In this document: positions 1 through 10,476 of the stretch, in pieces
Numbering within the stretch: the first letter of the stretch is position 1
Layout: every line of letters begins with the position of its first letter
DNA from: Diplocarpon mali
Taxonomy: Eukaryota; Ascomycota; Leotiomycetes; Helotiales; Drepanopezizaceae
NCBI GenBank assembly: GCA_024741835.1
Contig: JAENRP010000191.1
Span: 1-64,000 of the forward strand
DNA: 64,000 bases
Direction: 5' to 3'
Notes under the pieces: model-generated
Told to the model about the DNA's origin: nothing
The model's input: the letters and a program-made list of their open reading frames with translations, nothing else
The model's database searches: none
Made by a program: the position numbers and the translations under genes

Positions 1-837
1 GGGACCGATGGGGCTGGAATGGATGTGTCACGTCGACGCGGCGTCGACTCTTGCGCTCGATATCTCTCGGAAAAGAAGTAATGAGAGGCGATGGCGCCAT
101 CATGATTGGGTCGCCGTCTTGGGGATTTTTCCACTTGGATGGTGTAGGTGCATGCGTGGAAGACGCTCACAGGGGGGCGTCCCGGGGTGCTAGCATGGTT
201 GAAAATGTGTATTTCGGTATCCTGTATTATCAGCTCAGCTCAGGTCGAGAGAGATATTTGCTCGTATTGCGTTTCCCGGCCAGCAAGAACCCTGTGCGTC
301 GGTTGTCCTGCGTCGAGGATGATGGCCGTGGCGGCTCGGCCGATCTCATGCCACGAGGACCCTGCACGCCGCCACAGGCCGAGCAAAGTCGGGGAGATGC
401 GGTGCGTGCCACGCGCTCCCCGAGGCCCTCAGCACGGGGAATCGTGCACGGTAGGGGAGGCGGCAGCAGACCAGCCCATCATCTATCGTGTGCCTCGACC
501 TCTTGCGCCGTGCACCACCCATCATCGAAAGACGCAAGATGGAGGGGGGGGATAGTTGTATGTAAGAAAAGGGGAAAAATAATAAAATAATAAAAAGTGA
601 AAGAAAAAAAAAGAGGAAAAAAGAAATAAGAAATTCACAAGAGACACTCGGATCAAGAACCGTGATATGCATCGTGTCGGTGCTAGGGAGGAAAAGCCCG
701 CGTGCGGTCGCCTTCAACGCCCGCTCATCAACATTTCTCTCGTGCGTCTCGTTCTAGGATTGCGGCGCGCCGCAGTACCGGTCTATCCCTCGGCAAATCC
801 AGCCACAGACCAACTCCCCCCCCCTTTTCTCCGTCTC
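1..837. other. GC-rich flank downstream of the ceramide synthase gene, no supported gene
   Basis: This is the 3' flank of the minus-strand ceramide synthase gene. Several overlapping frames stay open because the sequence is GC-rich, but none gives a domain, signal peptide or family I recognise. An A-rich tract at about 580-635 could form part of the 3' UTR or terminator of the neighbouring gene. The left edge of the window may cut an unseen gene. Confidence 0.5.
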
Positions 838-2464
838 TCAAACGCCTTTATCGCACCCAATACGACCCAGCAACTCCTTCCTGTCGCTGTGCGGCAGACT
901 AACCCCACTGGCGCTTCCCGATCCCTTCTTGTAATGCTTCGCGCCACACTTCCGGCCCTTGAGGGTGATGGCTTCAACGCCGACTTCTTCCTCGTAGGGG
1001 GGCGGCGCCGCCATCTCTTCGATCTGCTCGGCGGCCGAGAGGAGGCTCTTCTCGTCCAACAGCTCCTCCTCGTCGTCCCCTTCATCGTCACTGCGGACAT
1101 CGTCCGCGTCGCCGCCCTTCAGCACTCGGATGGCGACCTTGACGATCATGGTGAACCAGACGAGGGTGAGGAATTGGAGGAAGAGCAGCGCGCTCAGGAA
1201 CCCCCATTTGATCTTGTGGTTGAAGCACACCGTCCCCTCGGGGTTCCGGAATGGGTCGACGAGATGTCCCAGGCGATCGGGTGGCGGGAAGGGTCCTTGG
1301 ATCGAGCCGTTCTGGCCACTGTAGCAACCGTAGTCGATGTTGGCTGGGATGTCGGCCCAGACAGAATAGCAGATCATGCAAAAAAACACATGTCGGGTGA
1401 CGAACCATATCGTTATGAAGAGACCGAAGAGTACATCACAGACAGTCGTGTAGCCCAGGTACTTGAGGCACTTGGCTAGCTGTGACGCCCCGTTAAATCC
1501 GACGCGTGCCAAAGCAGACCCGACAACTTACTGGAAAGACGAGATCCACCGAGTCCATGGTGCAGAGGATCAGGTTCGCCACTTTGGTTTGGTGGTAGCC
1601 GTAGCTGGTGAATATCAATGCGCAAGTGACAATGTGGTGGGCGAGCATTTGCCAATGATCTTTCCTGCGCTCCTCGAGATTGACAACCAGGATCTGCTGG
1701 AGCCAAAAGGCATATTGGACCAGGATGTACCACTTTCGGAGTCCATCCATCTCGCGATTGGGCCAGTTCGTCCAGAGTTCCGTGAAATTGAACAAGTAGT
1801 CCGAGTTCCACAAGAGGTACTATGTCTGGTGAGTACATCGAAACCGGGGCCATGGGCGCAACGTACCACTCCCACGCACCAGAACGTGGTGGTATAAACC
1901 GCAAGCCAAGCCTGCTCAGCGAACCGGATCTGCTCTCGCTGGCCCTTTGCCCCTCCTCTCTTCGCCACGGGTATGAATATATATTCCATCACTGCAGCGC
2001 GTAGGCCAGTGAAGACAACAATCCAAAAGGAGACCATCCATGCATCGTTCCACCCGGCCCGGTATTCGCCCGAGGTAGGGTTGTAATACGAGAGCTCAAA
2101 GAACTTGCGAGCATGCCGACGAGCTCGAGGAAAGCAGAGATGGGTCAGGGAGAGGAGGATGAGGAGGTTGACGGAGAGACCTGGGCAGACCTTTGGTGAG
2201 CAATTGAGGTCTAGAAACTGGGGCAAAGCGTATACCAATCTGGTGCTCAACTATCCAGCCACATATGATCTCTACCGGTCCATCTTCTTTTCGCTTGCTT
2301 TTTCTCCTGACCGTCATTGTGCGCACAGTACACTCCTCCTCCCCGGCATCCTGACTGAAGTTCGGCGCGATGCCGCCATAACTGGTTCCATTATTCGGTA
2401 GCAGCTTGTGCGCCGCGTTGAGCTTCTCGTGCTGGACCTCGACAGACGCCGGGATGCCACTCAT
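838..2464 (-). CDS. lag1: Ceramide synthase (Lag1/Lac1 family, TLC domain)
   Basis: Sphingosine N-acyltransferase of the ER membrane that joins a fatty acyl-CoA to a sphingoid base. Four exons are read on the minus strand: 2236-2464, 1867-2180, 1532-1819 and 838-1479. The introns are 47-55 bp with GTATAC, GTACGT and GTAAGT donors, and the phases give 490 residues. The TLC/Lag1 domain is clear: a membrane segment starting LSVNLLILLSLTH, FPRARRHARKFFELSYYN, then ELWTNWPNREMDGL and the catalytic HWQMLAHH motif, with His242-His243. The later segment DSVDLVFPLAKCLKYLGY crosses the last intron. The C-terminus is acidic (DDVRSDDEGDDEEE), as is usual in fungal homologues. The ATG at 2464 gives a basic cytosolic N-terminus. 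Intact and GC-balanced, it is the last gene before a RIP-affected transposon island. Whether it is the Lag1 or the Lac1/BarA paralogue cannot be told. Confidence 0.93.
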
Positions 2465-2956
2465 CGTGTACGTTGCGCGCAGAGGAAACGGGGAGGTAGC
2501 GATTGTTACCGATTGCGGAGGGCGGAGGGCGAAGGGCGGAGGGCGGAGAGCTCCCAGTAGTCTGCAGTCAGTCTAGACGCCTACTGGCATGAATTCTAGG
2601 GTAAAATGGCCGAGGATAATGGAATTGAACGAATGTGGTGTTGTGTTATGGGGACTTGAGTCGCTGGGCTGGTTTGAGCAGAGCGGTGTGAAGTTTTGGC
2701 TTTTTACTGCCGAGATGGGATTTTGCGCCCGCAATAACTACCGTGGCGATCTGATCAGGAGAGTGAGTCGGAAACCAGGAGTCCTCGCAACGTAATTCGG
2801 TATTGGAAGACAAATGCCCGGTCAAGAGAGGGACAGACAACGAGTGGAAATAGGGAGATGAATATCTTTCTTCGACGACTGCACTCCCCTCCCCAACCCT
2901 TAAAGAAATTGTCTTTTGCCGGTATCATATGCATCTATCACTGAACTCATTCTCTA
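2465..2956 (-). promoter_or_regulatory. Upstream region of the ceramide synthase gene, with short G-rich repeats
   Basis: About 490 bp between the ceramide synthase start and the first transposon-like end. Positions about 2515-2550 hold four to five tandem copies of a GGGCGGA-like heptamer, a plausible promoter element that also acts as a small minisatellite. The short open frames at 2589-2840 have no recognisable content. GC content falls towards the right, marking the edge of the AT-rich island. Confidence 0.4.
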
Positions 2957-2974
2957 GGGCCTGTTTGGTAAATT
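2957..2974 (+). repeat. Orphan PIF/Harbinger-like terminus
   Basis: The sequence GGGCCTGTTTGG at 2957-2968 equals the first 12 bp of the complete PIF/Harbinger element that begins at 3305, then diverges. It is preceded by CTA, close to the TTA/TWA target of that superfamily. No inverted partner other than the 3' end at 6275-6286 is seen. It may be the remaining end of a second, truncated or related element. Confidence 0.4.
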
Positions 2975-3304
2975 ACTCTATTTTGAAAGATAAATAGCCT
3001 CACAGAGACATTCTATTCCAAGGAAAAAAGCCCTAGGGTTAAATTGGAAGTGCAGAGCTGTCTATGCCACGGATGTACCGGCCCTCCTACCAATTATCCG
3101 TGTATCAAGATATCCACCTCGTTACCAAGCTTTAAATGGCACCTAGGTTACAAAACAAATTATAAAATACTACAGGAGATCTTAAAGCAATAGCTATATC
3201 TCAAGTACTCTACTATTTTTTAAAATGATAGTTGAATATTACTGTTACAAGTAAAAGCGCAATATCATCTTAGGGCAATCTTTGAGAGGAAGTCGGGATA
3301 CTTA
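2975..3304. other. AT-rich spacer at the edge of the transposon island
   Basis: No open frame or known family is seen in these 330 bp. The bases TTA at 3302-3304 are the left target-site duplication of the PIF/Harbinger element. The segment could be the interior of the element whose end is at 2957. Confidence 0.4.
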
Positions 3305-3327
3305 GGGCCTGTTTGGCTCAAGAGTTC
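3305..3327 (+). repeat. PIF/Harbinger left terminal inverted repeat
   Basis: Exact inverted match to 6264-6286. The flanking TTA lies at 3302-3304. Confidence 0.95.
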
Positions 3328-3654
3328 TACCACCAACTTTTACTTCAAAGAATTGACAACCGCACCTGGGAACTCTTATTTCTAGTCTTATTCTTTTAGA
3401 ATTAGACTTGTTTGGCTTAACAATTCCACTTTATCTTCTCTATTGTAGAATAGCTTAGATATATTATAAATGCAAATTAATTAATAAAAATCTGCTATGC
3501 CTATACTACTACCAATCTAATTCCCTACTTTTGCGCCACTCTACCAACCCTACTCTACCCTGCTATAGCGCCTTTTAAGAAGAAGCAGAAGGCAGATTCT
3601 ATATCTGCTTCTTCTACTTTAACACTTATAGCCAAATCTCGAGCTCTCTAAGCT

Positions 3655-4680
3655 ACTTAAAACGATAAAGAAGTTATAGTATTAATCAACTGGTTAAAGG
3701 ATGCTAGAGTTACTAGAGAGACCTTTGAACTTAGATTTAAAGGCTTTGTATGGCAATCTATTGCAGATTCCTTAGCAGATCCTTTGAAAATAAAGTCTAT
3801 ATGCTCTTCTAAGTTTGATCGGCTTAAGAAGGATTATAAATAGGTTAAATTCTTCTATAAAGCTGCTTTTGGTTTCGTTTGGGATAATGCAAGCAGTTTG
3901 CCTATTGCTGAACCATAAGTCTGGGATGATTTTAAGAAGGTATTAGTGCTTGTAATTCTATTATATTTTAGTGTTTTTATTAACTGAGTATTTAGCGCTA
4001 ACCTAAGAAGATTAAGTGGTAAGACAAGCTATTCTCCCTCTTTTATAATATGCTCTTCATTTGTAATAAGACCGTCGCTATTAGTACTATACGATAGTAT
4101 ATTAGTATAGAAGATGGAGATATACTCGATAAAGATGATCTGCTTAACTAAGAGGAGGAGGAAGAAGAAGGAGGTATAGATGAGGAGGAGGACTTCGTAG
4201 TCGACCTAGCACTACTCTTAGAGACTCCCTTGAGACCTACAACTTCTAGCGACGATACAACCTCTTTCTCTACTCAATTAAGTAGTATAAAGAAGCGTTA
4301 TACAGACTTACAATTGGCCTTTCAAGCTAGTACAAATAAGAGGAAGAAGAAGAAGGCTTCTAGTATTAATATTATAGAGCGTATGAATAATGGTGTATTA
4401 GCTATTGCTAAAGCATTGAAGCACGTCGAGCCTGCTTGAGTAAAGGTGCTATAAGATACTGTAAACTCTACTATTGTAGGTCAAGCTCTCGAGAAGGTTT
4501 AAGATAAAGGATACCTTAGTAAAGATAGAATCATAGTTATACTTAATCTATTAATAGACCCTATAAAGGCTTGTACCTATATGGCTTGTAAGAAGGAGAA
4601 GCTAAGAATAAGATGGTTGAAAGCATAGCTAGAGAAGCACGTCGATAAGAAGGGCTCTATTACAGGGCTATTTATTAACT
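3655..4680 (+). pseudogene. Myb/SANT-like DNA-binding accessory protein of the PIF/Harbinger element (broken)
   Basis: PIF/Harbinger elements carry a Myb/SANT protein that helps the transposase enter the nucleus and bind the ends. In one plus-strand frame from 3661 the sequence reads NDKEVIVLINWLKDARVT, later VWQSIADSLADPLKIKS and SKFDRLKKDYK, then VWDDFKK. This matches the Myb/SANT-like domain of fungal transposon proteins, with Trp residues at the expected helices. TAG and TAA stops replace probable Gln codons near 3841 and 3917. The later part (4230-4439) is open and basic, with a poly-Lys stretch, and degraded coding continues to about 4680. The original start codon was not identified. 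Confidence 0.75.
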
Positions 4681-4689
4681 AGGAAGAGA

Positions 4690-5900
4690 GCTAAGAAGCT
4701 TATTCTATTTCTTAATAGATGCTTCAGTCTATCTTCTTCCTTAATGTATATAATCACTCCATATATTAGTAGTAATATAATCTCTTCTCTCTGCCGCTCT
4801 CTTTAACTCTCCTTTAGTAATATTATATCCTAGTCTAAGTGGTTGAAACCCTACTAGATCTTCTCTATAATCTTCCTCTAAAGGGTCACCTTTGTTCTTA
4901 AGCTCGAGATTAAGATCCATTTCCTATAGTCTAATTAGTATATTATGTAATATATAAAGAGTAGCAACAACCTTGACTTAAGGCTTTAGTTTAAAGGATC
5001 TCGCCCTTATTAAGATCTTAAACCGGGCTTTATTAATACTAAATATACGTTCTATAACGTTCTATAGTTTGGCATACTGTAGATTGAATAGCTCTTCCTT
5101 CGTCTTTGGTCGAGGACCTCCTACCGCCTTATTCCATTTATTAAGATAGTATCTTACTCCTTAGTATAGAGCTAGGCAGAGATCATAATTAGGGAAGCCG
5201 GCATCTCCTAGGACGTACTTCCCTTCTAGAATACGAATTGTACCATATCTTTAAGCTTCTACCTATAAGGTTGAGTCTGCTACGCTTCCTTCCTAGCCAA
5301 TTAATACATTTATAAACCTTATATTAAAGTCGCAGATTGTAAGAACGTTTTATAATAATAAGTCGTGATAGTCTCTTTAAGAAGCTCTCTCTTTGTACAG
5401 TAGGCAAACAGGTATATAGGTGCTATTAATAGCACTAATACAACCTATAAAATAGCTGTATTTTGCGTCATCTGCAATGCAGTCGTGGTCGAGTGTTGCG
5501 GAAGTAGCAGGCTGAACGAAGGTAGTATAGACCCCTGGGCGAAGGAAACACTTTATAACCTTATAATACGTTCTTTAAATAGTCTCTGTACTACGCTGGA
5601 ATCGTTCTACAAGCTTCCTTATAGAGAGATCTATAACTACCGCGTAAAGGTATATGCCCAGCTGCTCCCTTATGCCTATATATCTTATTAATGCTAAGCC
5701 TCCCTTTCTAATAAGGAGGTCCTTGAGGAAGTGGAAGCCGTCTGCTGTAATACTAAGATTATCTTCGATTCTTAAATGGTGCCTATTAATTATCTTATTA
5801 ATCTATAGAAAACCGGTCTACTTAGAGGTGTGTTATAGTGTTTTGTAAAAGTGTTTCTAGTAGTAAATTGCCGCTAATTGCGCTGCATATAGTATAGTAA
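4690..5900 (-). pseudogene. PIF/Harbinger DDE transposase (DDE_Tnp_4 type, broken)
   Basis: On the minus strand the C-terminal half of a HARBI1-like nuclease is readable between stops. It has a CDFNIRFINVLIG segment (first Asp, about 5300-5340) followed by GSVADSTL, then KYVLGDAGFPNYDL (second Asp, about 5200-5215), LFNLQYAKL and NVIERIFSINKARFKILIRA (Glu, about 5040-5060), and lastly VATLYILHNILIRL. This is the D-D-E order and spacing of DDE_Tnp_4. Several in-frame stops lie at expected Gln or Trp positions. The N-terminal part, right of about 5430, is too decayed to follow. It converges on the Myb/SANT gene. Confidence 0.85.
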
Positions 5901-6263
5901 TCGCAGTAGTAGCCTTTCTATTACAGCGATTACATCGACGTAAAAGAGAAGAAGAGGAAGGCATTAGAAAGATTATAATATTATAGTATTAGAAGTGGTT
6001 CTGATTATAAGGTTATAATACGACGGTCAATTGTAGGTAGTTTTAATAGAGTTATATAGGAAAAGAATAAGTAGAACTCTTTTTTAGCACTTTTATAATA
6101 TAGCTATTTTGCCAATTCTTTTTTTGTATAGGGAATTCAAGAATTGGAAGAATTAGCAAAAGAATTAGGAACTCTTAGATTGAGCTAAATAAAACTAGAA
6201 CTCTTGAGCTAATTTAAAGAGTTCTGGCGGGAATTCTAAGAGTGCTGGTTTTTTTTAGTAGTG

Positions 6264-6286
6264 GAACTCTTGAGCCAAACAGGCCC
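6264..6286 (-). repeat. PIF/Harbinger right terminal inverted repeat
   Basis: Inverted match to 3305-3327. The TTA duplication follows at 6287-6289. Confidence 0.95.
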
Positions 6287-6434
6287 TTAATGCCGTGACC
6301 ACTGATTCTGATAAATAATTGTGGTTTTGGTTTGGTGACTTCTACTTCTTATCACGTTTGATTGACATGGAGTATTAGAAAATAAAAGCGTCTAATACCG
6401 CCTCTTTTTCGTTGCTACTTAGCAATCTGTGCAA

Positions 6435-6476
6435 GAGACGACGCCTCAACACCTGCACGCGTTGTCTCCTACGAAC
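6435..6476 (+). repeat. Left terminal inverted repeat of the outer element (first 42 bp)
   Basis: It starts GAGACGACGCCTCAACACC and matches the reverse complement of 28683-28724, differing at a handful of positions. The repeat is interrupted after CGAAC by the gypsy LTR and resumes at 26287. Confidence 0.75.
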
Positions 6477-6782
6477 TATAACGACATAGAACCGCCGAAG
6501 TGCGAGATCAAGTATGGGAGCAAGAAGTAGTGCAAAAGGCGTATTCTATAGGTCTAATATAAAGGAAACGAAGAAGTTAAAGAACCCTCCTTAGGGGAGA
6601 GCCCTTCTTCCTTATATATATAGCAGCTGGAAGCTCTATTGCCCGTTTATATAATATTATATAAGAATATCCTTTTGCACCTTTAGGGTCGATTTAAGAA
6701 AACCCTATATCGAATCGAGATTGCGAAACCTTAAAACGCTATACTCTTAAGTAATTATACTAAGTGGAGGTGCAGTTATTAT
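6477..6782 (-). repeat. 3' LTR of gypsy A
   Basis: It begins TATAACGACATAGAACCG and ends in GTTATTATA on the plus strand. Comparison with copy B suggests ancestral TG..CA ends altered by transitions. It is homologous to 25975-26281 and 59916-60222. Confidence 0.9.
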
Positions 6783-6797
6783 ACTACCTCCCTCCCT
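6783..6797 (-). other. Polypurine tract of gypsy A
   Basis: The plus strand reads CTACCTCCCTCCCTTTG directly inside the LTR. The minus strand is therefore purine-rich (AAAGGGAGGGAGG), the usual plus-strand primer site next to a 3' LTR. This supports minus orientation of the element. Copy B has the equivalent at 60223-60238. Confidence 0.7.
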
Positions 6798-7144
6798 TTG
6801 AGAACGCTTGCCCTTAAGCGTTAGTAGGTTATGATGATTTTCGTATAATAGCGTACTTAGCATGTTATTATACAAACGGTACTATTCTATATTTGGTTTA
6901 GCGTAAGTCGCATTATATACTTAAATTTGTTTTTCCCTCCTATAGGATCTTCCTTCCTTAGTATAACAACTATATATAATCGCATAGGTCCCTTACTCCT
7001 ACTACTATAGCGCAGGGCTAATATATAATAGTAGAAACAATTACTACTACTACTACTATTATAAGTAAGTTTACCCTAGTCTGGGGTCGAATTGCGTCTA
7101 ATACGCGTAGTGCCGATCCCTTTGCCGTCGGGCGCCCTTGCGGT

Positions 7145-7940
7145 AGCCTATTGCGTTTATTACTACTAATGCGTGCGGCGCCTTATGCGCAATATTACGT
7201 ATAAGTGCGAGTTTGAATCAGAATATAGTAAGAAGTGCTACTAGTACTAAGAGTAAAAGGCGGAGTGCATCCTTATAAGTACTTCGAATTAAGTCTAAAG
7301 TTCTAATTGCGCTAATACTTATTTATAGCTTTCCTCTTATATTAATAAGGAGTTTGCGGCGCTATCTGCGGCCTTTAAGGAATAGCAGGAGGAGGCTGCC
7401 TAATAGCAAGAGGAGGATAACGGCGGTAACGACGATAATAATAACGCTTAAGCGGTTTTAGTAAGGAACCGCGAGATGCTCTATTAAGAGGCGGTCTAGC
7501 GCGCCTAGATCCTTATTAACCTCCTACTAATAGCTAGCGCAAAGGCTCTGACTAGCTATACTCAACTTAAGCGCGCTAGCCTTATAGAGCTTTGCTCTAT
7601 AGCTAAGGCTATAGTAAGCTAGCTAAAGGGGATCTAGGCGATAGTTGCTATAAGTTAAACCCAAATTAGTATTAAATCGATCGCTAACCTTCTTATAAGA
7701 GCGCAGCGACCTTATTAAGTCTTAGCTAGCGAGGTTAGAGCAATCCAGCCGAATTATACTAGGCCTCTTAAGGTCTATTGCCGCATTAGTAAAGCAGACT
7801 GCTATAATAGCAGAGTCTTTTATAAGGGGAAGAGGGCTTGCAGTAGTAAGGGTAGCATTAGGCGCGGCGGCTAATAGGGCGGCGCTAGTAGTAGTAAGAG
7901 GAGGTCAGGGTCGTTTTAGGCAAAGGCGTATTCGAAAGGC
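7145..7940 (+). pseudogene. Antisense extra ORF of gypsy A: Cys-rich protein (broken)
   Basis: Between integrase and the 3' LTR the coding signal is on the plus strand, opposite to gag-pol. One frame reads CVYYY then CVRRLMRN, followed by YKCEFESEYSKKC and KAECILI, giving a C-x-F ... KKC-x(2) ... C spacing like a zinc-binding Cys cluster with some Cys changed to Tyr. It continues through an acidic Asp/Asn patch and a helical region (REMLY, ASAKALTSYTQLKRASLIEL, SLIELCSIAKAIVS) to a basic Gly/Ser/Arg end. Stops are TAG/TAA at likely Gln codons. The same ORF is present in copy B (60590-61400). The pattern resembles Cys-rich fungal proteins of unknown function that I recall, but I cannot name a Pfam family. 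Confidence 0.6.
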
Positions 7941-8149
7941 GAGTTCCAGCTTTAGAACGGAGTTAGAGCTCGTCTCCTTAAGCGCAAAGGAGGAGGGGTC
8001 GGAGGAGTTATAAAGGGAGGAGGGTAGTAGGCCTAGTATTATTGTTTTTATATTTTTATTATTTTTCTCCTTTTTTTTTTTTTTTATATTTTTAGATTTA
8101 TTTACTAACCTATTTCGCATTTGGCCTATTATCTTCTAAGTAATTATAA

Positions 8150-9876
8150 TCTTCTATACCGCTTTCTTAAGCTTTTAGCCAAGCTTATAGGTTCTAAAGT
8201 GGTCCTAGCTTTATAGGATTAGCCTAGTAAAAGTCGCGAATCTTATATAATAACCTTGCAAAATTTAAAGCGCAATACTAATTTAAATTAAGGTTATAAC
8301 TAGTCCATTTGACCTAATACTCTAGTTTCCCTTAAGATAGGCGTATACTTAGTATCTTAAATACTTTATACTCTTTTTGCCTAGCGATCTTCTTTATAAT
8401 AGGCCAGGGTTGTTCCTAACCTAGTAAAGGGTTCTGCAGATCTTTAAATAGTAGCTTTAGCGCAAAGATATTATATATTATAAAACCTATAGGCAGTTTG
8501 ATTTAATATAAATTACCTACTTTCTTAAGGACCTTAAAAGGACTATCCTATTAATTGGCCAGTTTCCTACTAGGGCAGTAGTTCTTAAGATTCTTTATCA
8601 AAAGGTAGATTATATCTTTAAGTTTCTAATTAATCTCCTTTTAATATTAATTTATAAACTTACGCATTTTCTCTTAAGCGCATTCTATATTGCCTTTCGC
8701 TACTTCCTAAGCTGCGTACATTCTCTTTACTACTAGCTTAGCCTTTGCTTAATTCAATCTCTCCTATAGGCTAGACGGTTTTAAAGAGATCTAATCCCAA
8801 CTTATCTAAGGCGCAACTCTATACTTAAGCTAATATAAGGTTATACCAATTAAAGCGTAAAAGAGAATCGATTGCGTATAATCTATTAATAGAATCAGTT
8901 TACTCTAATTATTTTAATAGTAATTAACAAAAGGCCGTAGCCTTAAATTAATATACTTGTTTATAATCTCCGTTTAGCTATCAGTCTCCTTATAATACGC
9001 TATAAAGAGTTTAAATTTAATACTGATAATATAGTAGAACTCTTTCTAAAATAAGGAGACGAATTAGGGGCCTTGGTCTAAGGTAATTGTTTCTAGAGTA
9101 TAGCCGAATTAATATATTTATTAAACGAATAATTAAGCAGTTCCTTAAGCGTCGATATCTTTATAATAAAGGATCGTAATAGCGCTCTTACTAAGTCGGT
9201 TTATAAAAACCAGGATTCGATTAAAACTATGCTTATTAAGAGGGAAATCCTTAAAATCTATATATAAGTATTGCATAGGATAGTTAGGAATAGGGAAAGG
9301 CTATAAAAGGCCTTATTATTTAATTATCTTCGAATATAAGAATTAATAAGGTCTATAGTTTGCAATAAATCTTTTGCAATCCGAACCTATCCCAGCCTAA
9401 TAGTACTTAGGAGCAAGAAGCTAATAGGTCTTTAAGCTATTAGAGTGCGCGCTTAAAGGTTAGTTATAAGCTTTTTAAATTAGATAAGTGTATAAGAGAG
9501 TATTGCAGCATACGCAAAGGCGCTCTTTAAAGCAAAGCAATCTATCTTTTAAGGAATAGTCCTTAAAGAGGTTAGTACAAATTTCTTAAAAGGATTTGCG
9601 ATTATTTTAATAAAGTTTCTTAATCAAATTAAAGGAATCCTTAAGTCGATTTAAGGTCGAATCGGAAGTATCAATTGATATTAAGGCAAGGGTGCCTTTA
9701 ATAGATTCGGCGAGAAATTTATTAATTAGTTTAGTATTAATTCAAGTATCCAATTAAGCAAAGGAAAGCAAAACTCAAGATCGGCTATTTAGCTTTGCTT
9801 ATTTATAAACCGGCGTATCCTACTCTTAGTAGCTAAGAATATTAGCCTTCCGATTATCTTTGCTAAAAGTATATAT
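8150..9876 (-). pseudogene. Integrase region of gypsy A (broken)
   Basis: The minus-strand reading contains the Ty3/gypsy integrase core, including PIPNYPMQYLYIDFKDFPL and NRILVFINRLSKSAI, where YIDF holds the first catalytic Asp (about 9230-9290). Downstream parts follow to about 8150. Reading is interrupted by many stops. The block is separated from its RNase H domain by copia element 1, which sits at the AATTC site (9877-9881 and 15933-15937). A conserved T-rich tract at about 8040-8095 lies between this region and the antisense ORF. Confidence 0.85.
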
Positions 9877-9881
9877 AATTC

Positions 9882-10076
9882 TGTTAAGATAGGTGATACA
9901 GCTATCACTCCGATATATTATCATATGACCCTACTGCTTAATCAGTAGGATATTGACACGTATATAGCTAAAGGGAAGAAAGGGGTAACCTTCCTTCCTT
10001 AACTCTTACTAATATATCAACTATCGACCTTTAAAAGTTTCTATTACCTACTGCGCCGACTTATTTAAGCTTAATA
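9882..10076 (+). repeat. 5' LTR of copia 1
   Basis: 195 bp, starting TGTTAAGATAGGTGATACAG, homologous to the three other copia LTRs in the window. Confidence 0.92.
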
Positions 10077-10090
10077 AGTTATAAGCCTTA
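10077..10090 (+). other. Primer-binding site of copia 1 (initiator tRNA-Met half-molecule type)
   Basis: AGTTATAAGCC directly follows the LTR; the second copy has GGTTATAAGCC at the same place (22726-22739, minus strand). This resembles the complement of the anticodon arm of initiator tRNA-Met (GGTTATGAGCC), the half-tRNA priming known for copia. Identification rests on this short match with transition differences. Confidence 0.5.
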
Positions 10091-10476
10091 GATAAACCGA
10101 TAATAGATTATTAACTTCCTTTAAAAAGCACTTACATTATAACTATTAGTAGGAAGTTGAATAAGACTTATAGTAAAAGGCGAGCAATCGGCAAATAAAA
10201 GGTATAATTCCCTATTTAGCTAACCTGTATTATAAGAGGTATGATTCCTTACTCTACAACCCCTTTGGTACTATAAGAGGTATAATTCCTTGCTTTACTA
10301 TATTTTATAGGAGGTATGATTCCCTGCGTTATAGCCTAAAAACCCTTTTCAATAAAAGGACTTCCTTCCTATTTAATACTTCTATAATACCTGCTATTTA
10401 ATCATTTCAACTTTTCAATAAGAGGAGTGCCCTTAACCATTTAATTTATTTGATTTTAAACGCAATTTTATTTGAA

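Larger units (their letters stand above)
3305..6286. mobile_element. PIF/Harbinger DNA transposon, full length but RIP-degraded (2982 bp)
   Basis: The element is bounded by a perfect 23 bp terminal inverted repeat (3305-3327 and 6264-6286, starting GGGCCTGTTTGGCTCAAGAG). It is flanked on both sides by TTA (3302-3304 and 6287-6289), the 3 bp duplication typical of PIF/Harbinger. Beyond 23 bp the repeats continue with differences that are all transitions over the next seven positions. Inside are the two genes expected for this superfamily: a Myb/SANT-like accessory gene on the plus strand and a DDE transposase gene on the minus strand, arranged convergently. Both are interrupted by stops at former Gln or Trp codons, as RIP would produce. 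Superfamily assignment is strong; the element is not mobile on its own as it stands. Confidence 0.92.

Noticed and set aside
51..590. Long plus-strand open frame near the left edge
   Set aside because: Overlaps other open frames in GC-rich sequence, has no domain or signal and no sensible start context.
667..1479. 270-codon plus-strand frame opposite the ceramide synthase gene
   Set aside because: It is the antisense shadow of ceramide synthase exon 4.
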